The position numbers were made by a program, and so were the translations under genes. This document shows, in pieces, positions 36,370 through 49,000 of a DNA stretch of 60,000 bases. The notes below the pieces were generated by a model. It was not told the origin of the DNA, ran no database searches, and worked only from the letters and a program-made list of their open reading frames with translations. The first letter of the stretch is position 1, and every line of letters begins with the position of its first letter. The stretch comes from Polytrichum commune. Its lineage: Eukaryota > Streptophyta > Polytrichopsida > Polytrichales > Polytrichaceae. The stretch spans positions 47,447,554-47,507,553 of the forward strand of contig OX485803.1 in assembly GCA_950295325.1 (NCBI GenBank), read 5' to 3'.

Positions 36370-36432
36370 CACTAGTAGAAAACATGGTAAAAAAGAACCG
36401 TAGTCGGTTTCCCATTGCGGTTCTTTTGACCA
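36370..36432 (+). repeat. CACTA left TIR (63 bp)
   Basis: Perfect inverted match to 58953-59015. It contains its own inverted motif: AAAAGAACCG and CGGTTCTTTT arms around a 17-nt centre that also holds CGGTTT. Such clustered ACCG/CGGT motifs are plausible transposase-binding sites. Confidence 0.95.
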
Positions 36433-36518
36433 CTATTTTAATAGTTTTTTTGGGGGGGCGATAATTACCCATGTTGGGTCACTGTCATTGAAGGTTTTAA
36501 CTGTTTACACATTCATAG

Positions 36519-36667
36519 ATCATTTCTCTTTATATTATGTGTATATGCATTTGCGATCATTTCTCTTTATATTCTGTGTATATGCATTTACATGCAATTA
36601 ATTTTTGGAAACCATTTCTCTTTATATTCTGTGTATATGCATTTGCGTGCAATTAATTTTTGGAAAC
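36519..36667 (+). repeat. Subterminal tandem repeat, three units
   Basis: Three units starting about 36519, 36556 and 36614, each with CATTTCTCTTTATATT then TGTGTATATGCATTT. The last two extend through GCAATTAATTTTTGGAAAC. Confidence 0.85.
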
Positions 36668-37205
36668 TTAATGTCTTCACACATCCTTTACGTACATAAA
36701 ATATATATATATATGTCTGGGTTTAGTTCAGGTACGTACGTATCAGCAAGTGTTTGGTGCCTTTTGCAAAGAGTAAACATTGATTCGGAGTTAATTCGAA
36801 ATCACAGTCCCATGTCATTCCATGAGCTATATGTATGACTTTCAGGAGATATGCAATTGCTTGCCAAGTCCGTATTATGTCAATACACAGGTATGTCTTC
36901 GATTGCCTCTGCAACAATTAATGCACACCTGGGGAGAACCCGCGGATCTCATCCAATCGTGCCGAATGCGCTCTTAGATCGCTGTTCTTCAATTCCTACG
37001 CGTGTTTCAATCGACCAACAGTGCACACACTCCCTTTAATTGTGGGACGGGTTTGTCCTATATTGACTGCCACTCACAACGAAATGCTCCTACGTACGTA
37101 TTGGGTTCAGCCCTAGCTGCAATGACGATGGTTGTCCAGTGCCTGTTGGAAACATGTGGCATTTGGATGCAACTTGTAGTCAAAATACAGTTGCAGCCAA
37201 CTTCC

Positions 37206-37308
37206 ACTGTCTTCTGAAAACGAGTGTCACTCGATTTCCACTGCCTTCTGAAAACGAGTGTCACTCGATTTCCACTGGCACTGGAAATCGAGTGACACTC
37301 GATTTCCA
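37206..37308. repeat. Palindromic subterminal repeat block
   Basis: Direct repeats of GAAAACGAGTGTCACTCGAT followed by TTCCACTG, ending in a 27-bp perfect palindrome at 37282-37308 (TGGAAATCGAGTG-A-CACTCGATTTCCA). Each unit contains the inner palindrome CGAGTGTCACTCG. Subterminal repeat clusters are where CACTA TnpA-type proteins bind in known systems; that role here is inferred. Confidence 0.85.
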
Positions 37309-40237
37309 TTGACACCCGCAATGCGTTGTGCCTCAAGCGGACTGAACCCAAAAACAATTGCGACATGCATTCAACCGGCGCTCGAATGCTACTTGCTTTT
37401 GTATTCAAATCATAGATTACAAATGTGACAGGTCAATGAGCAAGGGTCACTGGAACTGAAAAAACTGGTGTGTACAATGGTTGCAATGATAACTACATTC
37501 CCAGGAAAGAAAGTCGTGCACAGAACTACGGTCATACATGTCTATCAAGCGTCATAGTCTGCACACAGACTTCACATCATACATTTCAGCGATATGAAAA
37601 TTTTGTGCAACATACTAGAGTTTCATTGTTTGGCAACTCCAATGAAGCTACACTAAATCGCGCATTCACTGTCAGTAACATTATCTGCCATGCTCAGTTA
37701 ATACTGCGTCCCACATCTCTCAATCTCTCAATGCAACTACATTCAATGGTCCCAATATGTTTGAACCTTTCTTCTCTGAAAAATGAACTACTGTGGATGA
37801 CATGTTCCAACAAGTACAAATTTCCTATTGAATCTATGGCCACGTTTCGAACATTGAGCAGAGAACAGGATTGGCGTTCCGGGTCCAGGATGTTGTAGCG
37901 CTTCAAAGGAGCTGCCACAGTCCATAGAGTTGCAGACTTGCCAATCTGCACAAATAATTACACTTTCAGGATTTATGCTTTGTACACTAAACAACTCCAC
38001 ATTTAGTGCCTGTCATAACAAGTAGATACAAGGCATGAGTTTAGTGGAGCTTGTCATTTACTCTGCAAATTATACAGCTCCAAGTCCAAGTGACAGAAGG
38101 AACCTTACACTAAACTCACTATAAATTGATGCAAATACTGCATGAATAGGATAATTGCCATGTCATCTCCTTAACAAGTTAAAAATTACATTACATATTA
38201 ATATCTATTTGAAGACCGTTTGAACGAACAAAAAAAGCCCACAATGCATGCATGGATCATGTAAAAACAACTGCCACGAATAACGAGTCAAAATTTTACC
38301 TGAAGAGGAGCAGTTCATAGCACCCCAATCTGGAAAGGCCGGTTAGATGAACACATGCGTGTCTCTGTATATGAAGAATACAATGATTCGATTTCAAATT
38401 TATGGAGTCAGGTTGAATGTAGCTAAACATGAAACCCAAACAGGGCATGCCTACATTCAACCTGACGCCATAAACTTGACCTCAAATCAAGTTTAGCAAC
38501 CCCCAAGGACAACAGACCTCGGATCCGAGGCCTTCTGCAAACTAGCCTATTGCAAAACACCCTTCACACTTACCTGAACTATGCACATGTGAGACTGTAC
38601 AAGACTCACGAAATCCAACTTTTTTGAGGTATGTCCATCCCCTGCCAAACTATTGAGTGGTTTCTGCCTATATGTACACAATGCAAATATGGAGGGAAGA
38701 AGAATCTATCCATCATAAAGACCCGGGCCTCCATCACAGTTGACAACCCTAGCCTCATTGGTGTATTGCAAAACTGCCACAGCTAACCCTTCCCATGCAG
38801 TCTTCCCAACGCATTAATGCAGCCTGTTAAAAATGCAACAATGTACGTATATTACAACTTCCAATCAATGTACCCAGCATTGTCACAGCAAATTATATCT
38901 GTTCCTGCAGTGACACAAATGCTAAATGCAAAACCCAGCAGATTCGTCCCTGTACATGAACCGTCCACATTGCTGATGTGCTGTTGTAAGAAATGGCACT
39001 TCCCAATTGAATCGCCGTCCACATTACGAATGACCCTGTCCACATGTAAACAAAGCAGAGGAATATGTGAGGAACATCTACCGCCCACAAACAAATGATT
39101 TCTGCAATGTGAGGACACATCATGCGTCATATCTTCAATCCCTTGAACAGAAACATCTGCTACGCAACATATACTTCATCTGGACGTTTACATATCCTGC
39201 CATAAGTTTGAGAAGTACCTTGTCCACGACCAGCGAATCTATGAACATGAAAGATTGCACCTATTATTCAACAGCCTGGTGGCCCTGAAAGGGTGTCCGA
39301 TCCTCCAAGTGCTAGTTGAACACCACACGCCAAGCCTCCACATTTGCAGACAAAACATTTTTCAGCCAGAGGGGTGGAGACCTACACATCTTGCAATCGA
39401 CATTGTCATACACATCCACAGTGCGATCATCTCACTTAAGCTTTTGGGGGAATATTGTCCACGTCACAACAAATAGAAAAGCGATGCCATCACACCTTGC
39501 AATACCAAACACATGAAAAATAGAAGCTAAAACTCCTAGAGCACGCGGTCGTGGCTATGGTAGGTGGAAGGGGAGCATGAAAGCAACTAACATGGTCATA
39601 GTCACGGAAATAAAGACAAAATCCCCACCTCGGCTAGTCATTTCCAACTACAAATCACTGCAGTCATCGAACAGAATATTGGCAGATTAATGCATAGCTA
39701 CATTCACCCTTGACCAACCAGGATACTGCGAGACTGTGGAGGACTCATAAAAACCAACAAATTTTTTTGGTGGGCATTTTTGAACCTCCTTTTGCACGTA
39801 ACCTGCACACTCACACACTAACAATTGGGGGCCGAGCCACTGCATCAAAAAGGTTTAACGGTCATGTGCCCAAGTTATGAATTCATCTGCAGACAACGAC
39901 TAATCCACACAACGTGGCATGGAAACAATCACTGGTCTAGACACCAACAATTACCACCACAGTGACTTGGCCTCGGATGCGAGCTCCATGCTTGAGTATG
40001 GATTCAGATCTTCGTGCGTGCACAACCAAACATGTCCATTGCATCATACCCAGCTATTTTAAAAATATGCATCAACACTAAAATGTGTGATCTTCTCCTA
40101 CCAGGCACATGGAACAATAATGAGTGCGCAGCCGTACTGCATGGAACATAAATTGCCAGCAGGGAAGTGCTGTTTGAACTGTCCAGCGCTACTCACCTAA
40201 TTTGACAGTGAAGTGGTCCCAGCTCTGTTGCTTGGGG

Positions 40238-43200
40238 TTAGGGTGCATTCCTCCTGCGCAACCTTCTTTGATTGTTTCCCCTTCCCCTGGGTGCTTGAGC
40301 TCTTCCTCGTTGGTGTTCCGGGTGTCTCTCCCCCCTCACAAGTGCATTTAACCTGGCAATCTCTGCAGCCGGAACTGCCTCCCCAGCATGCCTCACGAGT
40401 GGGCGGAATTCTGCAGCATTCATGTCCTGCGGCAATTGCAGGCCGATTAATTCGCCCGATATCCCCAATATTTGTTCATCTTCGTTATCCACTACTCTCC
40501 TAGACCGCGGCTCCTTCTGTAGCACCACGCACCAGCCACGATGTAGCCAGTCCGGAATGAAAAACACCTGTTCCATGCGGGCAAATTGTCAACAACTTAT
40601 AGCAATAGCATGGGGATACTTACACACAGCCATCATTGCTGCATTACCAAGATCCAAGATTCTAACAATAGAGTTTAGTGACAAAATTACCTGTCGGACT
40701 GTGGCTGGCAATACATATGGTTCCGTGTTTCTTGGAATTCGATCATTGAATCGTACCACCGTAAAACCATATTGGTCTACCTTCGTGGATGATCGTGGCC
40801 CGGGATCATTGCGGATCCAAGAGCCACGAAATACAACCCTCCTTTGAGCTGAGTAACGCACCACAATAATCTCTTTCAGAACCCCCACCATGCGAACCCC
40901 CGCACTTCGCCCTTCCTCTGCACCAAATATGGAGGCGATGCCATAATCCTGTGTCACGAACCCAAGATTGTCCCTCTCGTTCTCCACTCTGTAATGATTC
41001 CCGTAAGCCCACATTTGTTGGTAAGTCTCTGCATCCCTTGAGGGTAGGGCTGAAAGCCGGAGTAGTTCAATGTCCACGTTGCTTGAACCATGGGCATTCA
41101 CCAATGCAGTTGTGTACTGCGGCAACCACTCCACAAAGTCGGGGAGCCCATGCTGAAGGGCTTCTGGATATCTGCGTTGCTCTCTTCGTGAAAGGCCCCT
41201 TGCTGCAGCTTCCCTCCTGAAGCTCTCCCTTTCCGACTCCAGGTGTTCATTAAGGGCCTGGTACTCTCTATAGCACACAAAAACCAGGTAAATATACTGC
41301 TCATTGGAACATTCACAGTGAACTGGCTGGTTGCCAAAGATTCCCCTATGTAAATTCGCAAAGGGATGACATGTTCCTTACCTCCAAGGCTCGCTGGTTG
41401 CTTCAGAGTTCCTAATGATCCAAGAATGGATTCCCCGGCGTTCTTCACTGCTTAGTTCTCGATGTACTGCTTTTCCTTCCAACAATTCTCCGCAATCGCC
41501 CAACTCCTCCTCATCGTCCCAAATCCTTCGTCGTGTGTGAGGATACAACTTCAAGTATTCGGTGCAAAAACCCAAGGCTTCGTCATACATATAAGCGTTC
41601 GCAATGGCACCTTCAGGATGTGCCCTGCTCCTGATATACTTTTTCAAAACATTCAGGTGCCTCTCCACCGGATAGCACCAAGCATTAGCAATAGGACCAC
41701 ACAGCTTGACCTGCCTAACTAGGTGGATTGGCAAATGGACCATGATGTCAAAAAACGATGGAGGAAACCAAATCTCCATTAAGCACATTGTTTCCGATGC
41801 ATAATGTTGCAGACGCTCTAACTCTACTACATTTATGACTTTCTTACATATCATCGTGAACATCCTTGCCAAACGAATGATAGCTTGGCGAGGGCCCGAG
41901 TCCATAAGGTGTCTCAAACAAACTGGCAGAATGAATTGGAAAAAGATGTGGAAGTCATGCGACTTCATGTTACCGATTCGATTTTTGATAATGTGCTTCT
42001 TGATTGGCCCGCAATATCCTGTGGGCAGAGATATGCCGTCAAGTTGCTCCATGAATATTCTTTGCTCCTCCTTGGTGAGGACATACGGCGCCGGAGGCTT
42101 CAAGAAATTACCACCTGCTACTGGTCCTCGTCGCAGCCACAAATGCTCCCGTATTCTCTCCTCTTCCATGTCTCGACGCGAAGCTGCAGTGTCTTTGGCT
42201 CCAAACATCAGCTTCAACAAGCTTTCGCAGATGTTACGCTCGATGTGCATGATGTCCAGGAGATGGCGAATCGGAAGCTTCTGCAGCCATAACTTCTGCC
42301 ACGTCACATATATTCCTACATTGAGCATGGTTTGGGGGAAGAGTGTGAGTATTCAACATACACGCAGAACAATCGTGGGACTGGACTTCTCCGACCAAAA
42401 TTTACAGACACCATTCCACTGATACTTCGTACCATGGTCACAACCAGCATGTACTTCCAACGGTGGTTGTGAGGACATGCCTCACAACTTACATAAAACA
42501 AATCAAGCATGGGTTATGAGGTTGGCATAGTTATGTACACCTGGATGCCCTTGAGGAGTGTGTTACTCTTACCTATCATATGTCCAAGAGAATACATTTA
42601 CATGCGATCATACCCATGGTGAGGTGTACATACCTCAGAAAGTCAAGTTTAAGTTACCCAGGATCATCCTTGGGGGTTAATTGCCTATTAGTTCAGACAA
42701 AAATAATTGCTCGCCACTTCAATTGCTGTTGAATTGACATTTCTGTACAACAGTCCGAGACATACTCCAAAAGGGCGGTTTAGGTAATGCCACAAAACTT
42801 ACATAAAACAAATCAAGCATGGGTGATAAGGTTGGCACAGTTATGTTCACCTGGATGCCCTTGAGGAGTGTGTGACTCTTACCTATCATTTCTCCAGCAT
42901 AAAACATTTACATTTGCTCATACCCATGGTTAGGTTTACATACCTCAAAAAATCAAGTTTAAGTTACCCAATATCAACCCTGGGGGTTAATGGCCGCTTA
43001 CTTCAGACAAAAATAATTGATCGGCATTTTAATTGTTGTTGAATGGACATTTTTGGACAACTCCTCGATGACTGAAGCCTAGAGGACAGTTTGGGTCATG
43101 CCACAAAGAATACATAAAACAAGTCAAGCATGGGTGATGGGGTTGGCACAGTTATGTTCACCTGGATGCCCTTGAGGAGTGTGTGACTCTGACCTATCAT

Positions 43201-46087
43201 TTGTCCAGCATAAACCATTTACATCTGATCATACCCATGGTGAGGTGTACATACCTCAGAAAATCAAGTTTAAGTTTCCCAATATCAACCCTGGGGGTTA
43301 ATGTCCGCTTACTTCAGCCAAGAATAATTGATCGGCATTTCAATTGTTGTTGAATCGACATTTTTCGACAACAGTTCGAGACTTACTCCAAGAGGACAGT
43401 TTAGGTCATGGACAACCAGGCTCTGCAACACGTGCATTGTAGCAGCACATCCTCAAAGTTGACACACATATCCCTGTTAACCCCTGTGGTTGCGCATGCT
43501 AAAATGGGCAAGCATGTATGCTGGATGCAGATATGGACGTCCATGATCACACTATACAAGCACCATTTCAATTGCAGGTAATTCCACTGTATCCCGCCTG
43601 CATATACTTCCAGACATGCTGTTGGCGGGACCATTTAACTTTGAATGGAACAAATGGGGTACTTATGGGGGTGGTCTAGGTTGAACTATAAATGTGCTTA
43701 TGTGGCCTGGTTGGATTGAAAAAAAGTGTACTAATAAAGACTCTGTAACGACAGGACCACCTATATAACATCGACTCAAAGATGAACTTAGTTTTGTGCC
43801 AATGTGCCAAGGGGTGTAGATCATGACATGGGTGTAATCAGGTTATAGGAAACACATAAGCTGACTCCGACATGGAATATTGTTCGGGTTGCATATATGT
43901 GCAAGAATGAGGAGCAGCAACCAACGATGTTCCATGCACAAAGTAATAAAGCAGACATGCAGGTTGCAGCCAATAAGGTTTAGAGCACTAACCCTCCAAT
44001 ACGGTAATTGGTATAATGCGGATACCCTTTTTACACCATGCACCTTAGCTGGAAATTCAGCGTCCCTCTCCATGCCGCCACCATCAAGGTACGCCTCCGA
44101 TTCTCGTCCGCGCCTTATTGTTTGGTTTCCAGTCAGTGGTTCTTCTGCGATGTCGTGATTGGCTTCACCATCAAATGCCGCGTCCGCTGCCCGAAAGTAG
44201 TGGTCTTCTGGAAGATACCTTCGATGGCAATTGCAATACACATTTTTTTGAAGAATCCTTGATCTCCGTGATATTGTTTGGGGTCCGCAGACAGGACAAG
44301 CTTTGAACCCTTTTGTTGTCAGTCCAGATATAAGCCCATAAGCCGGAAAATCATGTAAGGTCCACATCAATACTGCCCTCAGATTGAAGATGGACATTCC
44401 CATGTTAGCTCTGGCGTCCCGTGTAGGAACACCTGTCCGGCTCCATAGTTGTTGCAGTTCATCTACCAATGGTTGTAGGAAAACATCAAAATTGGAACCA
44501 GTTAGACTCAATTGGGTAGGAATCAAAAGACATAACATTACAAAGTATTTTTTTGTTACCATCCAAGGAGGTAGATTGTAGTTAAACACAATCACCGGCG
44601 TTAAGCTTTGTGTGCTGCGTTTCTCCGAATATGGGTTCATGCCATCTAGGGCAAGTCCCAGATGGATATCCCGTGGATCCTTGCCAAACTTGTCGTTTCC
44701 AGCTTCAGGTTCCAATTCTGTGTGCACAAAATTCCACTGCGGAGAATCAGCTGTATGTCTCATCTTTCCATCTTGTGACTTGTGGAAATGATGCCAAACA
44801 TTTAACTTGGATAACCTCTTTGAACTAAACATTCTTTGCAATTGTGGAATCAGTGGGAAATGACGTAATATCATGCACGGGACCCTTGACCTACCGCGCA
44901 TTTTAAACCTATCATGGTCACAAACTGGACATTTTTCTGCGTCCTGTAACTCTCCCTTAAATAAACAACAACCTTTAGGACATGCATGTATCATGTTATA
45001 CGCCAAACCAAGACGACGCAAAATTTTGCTCGCCTCATACTCTGTTTTGGGTAGGCAATTCCCCTGAGGCAAAATGCTCATGCTCAAGAGCATAAGTAGC
45101 TCATTCATGAACGAGTTCGACACACCGTGTGTCTTGCAACAATTGACTATAAGTAGTGTCGCGCACAACATCGACAATGTGCTGCCCTCATACAAGGGCA
45201 ATGTGGCAGCAATGTCAATCTCGGGGTTCGATCCGAGGCGATCATTCGGAATTTGTCCCAACAGCTCCTCCACATCCTCATCGTCAGTGGACATGTCATC
45301 GGATGAAGACCAGTCAGTCCCAGCGGGAGAGTCACTTGGGTGTTCTTCTGGGTCCTCATTGCCTGCCCCACTTCCTGTAGCTTCCTGCCTCTCAGTGTCG
45401 CCTGACACTGATGGATTGCATCCCAGGCTTGAACTGGAATTGAAATTAAATTCCATGTCAGTATTGGAGCTGAACAGTTGTCCTGGTACATGAGCAGGGA
45501 TATCTGCATCACTGTCTTCCGCATTCATGTAGGCAGCACCATCTGATTGTCGGCCTCCAAACGATTGCTGGTCTGCTGGTGACGCCTCCCGAACGGTATT
45601 CGAGGAGCTCTCAGCCATGGCTGCTCGCACGTGGATGTCGTCCGCACGCACGAAAGCATTCCTCACCATCATCCCGATTCCAACTCCCTCGTCGAGTGCT
45701 ATCTCCACCACTGGCTCATGAAGTCCAAGAAATGCTCTTGCGTGATTTCCAATGTGCTGGTCCCACTCCTCGTCAGAGGAGTCGAATTCATCACCCTGTA
45801 TCACAAAACATATTTGACTTATAAGAGGGATGTACAGAAAAGTACTTGCTGGACCACAAACAATGCAATTGTTCTTCCTCAAACCCAAGCCTCAACCATG
45901 GTGTGGAGTTGTCTCTTACCTGTGTCCAGCCTCTGAGGGCACCATGTCTGCCTCGATGCCTCAAGTGGCGCGCAACTGTGGTGCTCTTGTAGGGCCGCCT
46001 CCGGCCTCCACATAGATTGCATGGGCACCTGTACCTAGACGTATCAGTCCTTCGTGCACGTTCTTCATCTCTCTGTTGCAACTTCAA
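40238..46087 (-). CDS. CACTA TNP2-type transposase (TnpD-like), at least 5 exons
   Basis: Catalytic transposase of the element. Exons on the minus strand: 45920 to at least 46087, 43993-45795, 41382-42295, 40691-41267, 40238-40567; all junctions are GT-AG and the frame stays open (about 1,263 codons). Exon 1 holds a Transposase-associated-type metal site (CPCNLC, then ARHLRHRGRH). Exons 2-3 hold Transposase_tnp2: LGLALDGMNPYS, FDVFLQPLVDEL, LHDFPAYGLISG, TKGFKACPVCG, CHRRYLP, LPIRHLLDIMHIERNIC. Exon 3 continues into DUF4218 (WFPPSFFDIMVHLPIHLVRQ, WCYPVERHLNVLKKYI). Exons 4-5 hold DUF4216 (DYGIASIFG, VVRFNDRI, VFFIPDWLHRGWCVVLQ). Acidic residues of the DDE core are present. The 5' end is unresolved: the exon 1 frame is open back to a TAA near 46137 without an ATG. 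A nearby ATG at 46149 is in another frame and stops after 10 codons, so an upstream exon or a lesion must be assumed. Confidence 0.9.
42491..43412. repeat. ~310-bp tandem triplication in a transposase intron
   Basis: Three units starting at 42491, 42801 and 43112, each beginning ACATAAAACAA(A/G)TCAAGCATGG and containing CACCTGGATGCCCTTGAGGA and TACATACCTCA. All lie within the 1.7 kb intron between exons 2 and 3 (42296-43992). Non-coding. Confidence 0.9.
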
Positions 46088-49000
46088 GTCCCTTGCCTTG
46101 ATGCGGTGTGGGTGATTCAGGGCAGTCGAGGATTGTTTTTACCCTCCATGTTCATATATGTACGTAAACTCTGGAGATGCGTGTGAGAAAATGGCTGAAA
46201 TCTCACAACGAGAGTGTCTCTTGCTGTTTTGGATCTGCACGAACATACACTTGTTGTCTCCATCAACAAATTGTTGGAACCATTGGCTCTTCTAATTAAA
46301 TGGGCAAAGTTACTATGCATACAGGACATACAATACATGTCTCACAAATTAACATCAGAAAGGAAAGGGTGTGACCTGTACTTCCGGTAGTGCGGTCTCT
46401 CACATTTAGTGCGAGATTTGCCAGGATTTTCTCTCCACAAAAGAGCCCAGTGCTATACAGGTATGAGTAGGTCTCCAAATCAAACTCCACATCAGTTAGC
46501 AAAATTGTGAGTCATAAGCAGCTAAGCCATAAAGACACCCAAGTTTGATTAGTAATCATAGTAGCATGCGGCGAGAGTGAGGATGGTTTAATGATATCTT
46601 AAATTGCTCCACTCTGTGCGTCTTCGCATCCGGCTATAATATCCACCAATGTTGCAGGTATCCCAAACCACATACACAAATAAAACTAATCGCCCTTAAA
46701 AGACAGCCCATGAACCCTTCATTCACGTCACACATTTCAACCCATGACAACGCGTAAAAACCTACCTGAACTTGATTGCTGAAAATGTGGATTTAAGACT
46801 TACTCGGTATCTGATCGATCATTCTCGAGGCTCTGAAAGAAATGGACAGCATCTTGAAGTTTGCTGGCATCAAGCCCTGACTTAGGCTATAGCACTCCCA
46901 TGTCTTCTCCCAGCTCTTGCAAACATATATAATTCTCTTAGTGAGCGAAAGCACATTCATATTCGGAGAAATGGCAATAAACCCGCCATGCAAAAACCTC
47001 GTTCTTTGCTAATTCATGCAAATCAAACTACAATACATGAGGCATGGAGCACAAACTGCGAAGTAGAGGTTTTGAGGACCTTATTACACAACTACTTTGT
47101 TTTGGAACTAAAGCATCATTTTGTTTCATTCTACATAATCATGGATGTGCTCACAATCTCCAACGTTTGATTATGGTTTAGTCTGTCATGCACAACGCTA
47201 GGGAGATCCAGTATACCTCATTGTAGGTATGTCGCACATACAACACGACGACATGTCACGCACGACAGCGTCTGGGCAGGGGATCCCCGGACCAACGCAT
47301 ACTATGAAGCATACGCATTCAATTCCCAATTGTAACAGGATCTCACAATTGTGGTTCCACTTCCAATAGAGGCAAACATACGTTTTGGGACTAGTGTAGC
47401 AAAAAACATGCTAAAGGCAAGCATCAATACGGCTCAACTTACATGTCAGGTTCATAGGTTCTCAATTCACCAGCGTCGGATGTTTAAACAACACCTTTCC
47501 AACGACATAGCCTCCTCTTCCACGCAACCTGCATAGTCACCGCCTACTCTGGAGCGAAACAACACAGAGGAAATATGTGATTGGTGTAAAACAAACAGTG
47601 TCCCCAACAAAACTGACATCAAGTGGAATGCGCCATAGAACCCAAAACACACAAGTGACGACTCCAACGTCTGGGATCCGGCATCCACCAAAGGCACGCC
47701 CACGTTATGGGATCAGAAGCTTGTGCACGCGTCTCCTGCTGAGTGTGACCAACAGATCCATCTGCCGCGATACCACATTTACAAGAGGAATTCACATAGT
47801 GGCCCCCCTCTAAGCTGGTCGATGTACAAATGCTTGTTTCCTGGACACTCACTCCAGCGTCCACAAAACACACCACTTTGCCATGTACTAAAGTTGGCAC
47901 TAAAAGGTTTTCCAACCTCGCCGTGCACCTAACCGACCCCAACAATTGCCTCGCCAAGAACCCACTGGTGCTGTGAGCATTACCATCAGATGTGCATCTG
48001 AACCACCAGTACGGGAGCCAGGCCACCCAAATTAAACAGTGTCGCAACGGCTCATAACAATGAATTAGCAACCTCTTAATTCAAACCTCCCCCATAAGCT
48101 GAACTTGTTGGGTCCTTGTAGGCACTGCGTGGCACACTCCGAAAACATCGCCACCCCACTTGCAAGACGTCGGCATGGTGCAGATCTGCAAGGCGAAGGA
48201 CACATAACTACAGTAAGGCGAAGGAAACACAACTAATGCATGGCAACGCGGACTCAGATGAAATGATAACAAGGTTGGTGAAGCAAGACTGCCAATAGGC
48301 ATGATCCCAAGGCAAGTCGGACAGAAGATGAAGATAGCGGTGCGTGTGGAAAACATCCAATAGACAGGAGTGAAGAGAAGAGGATCCCGGCCACTGACAC
48401 AACGCCGCATTGCAGCATGAACCCAACATGATCACCGTGAATTTGGTTCTTTCTGCTCTTCTATCCACTCTAGGGGACTTTGATCAAAACCCATCGAAAA
48501 CACGAGTGAGCTATCACCGAACTCGCCCACTGCAGTGCATTCTACTGGTCAGCTTTGCCTCATTGTCGAGGGTGGAGAGAAACATAATCTCCTGGCGAGG
48601 GAGACATGGCCGGGGGTGACAAGAGTGGCGACGGCAAAAAGCTGGAGGGGCTCCCCGCCGGCGAAATTGTGAAAGGTACGCCTGCCCGGGACAACAGTGA
48701 CCGTAGATTCCAAACGGCCCTGCCCGATCGCCACAATCCATGGCCCACATCGCTGCCCGTGGAGCGCCGTAGGGAGGGGCCCCGGGTAGGGCCAATAATG
48801 ACATGGATTGCCAAACGAGTGGGGAGGACATAGATCTAGCCCCATCATTACCGGGGGCTAGATTTAACTCCTCGAACACCTTCGCCATGCTGCCATAATC
48901 GTGTACGGGGATGGTGCCACCTGGACCGTGGATTCGATGTGTCCCGCCGGTGTGATGTGGCCAACTCAGCGTCATTCCCGCCTCCCACATTCTAACACTC

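Larger units (their letters stand above)
36433..40237. other. CACTA left subterminal region
   Basis: No gene is supported. Apart from the tandem repeat and the palindromic block listed separately, it contains repeated GTCCACATT-type motifs around 38960-39050 and 39200-39420. It serves as the 3' flank of the transposase gene. Confidence 0.5.

Noticed and set aside
42491-43412. CRISPR-like regularly spaced repeats
   Set aside because: The units are 310-bp tandem copies with no short repeat/unique spacer pattern, in a eukaryotic transposon intron.
43843-43992. C-terminal extension of the transposase exon 2 frame
   Set aside because: The tnp2 similarity stops at LPYWR, followed by a GT donor at 43992; it continues in exon 3 at 42295. 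The tail is intron read-through.
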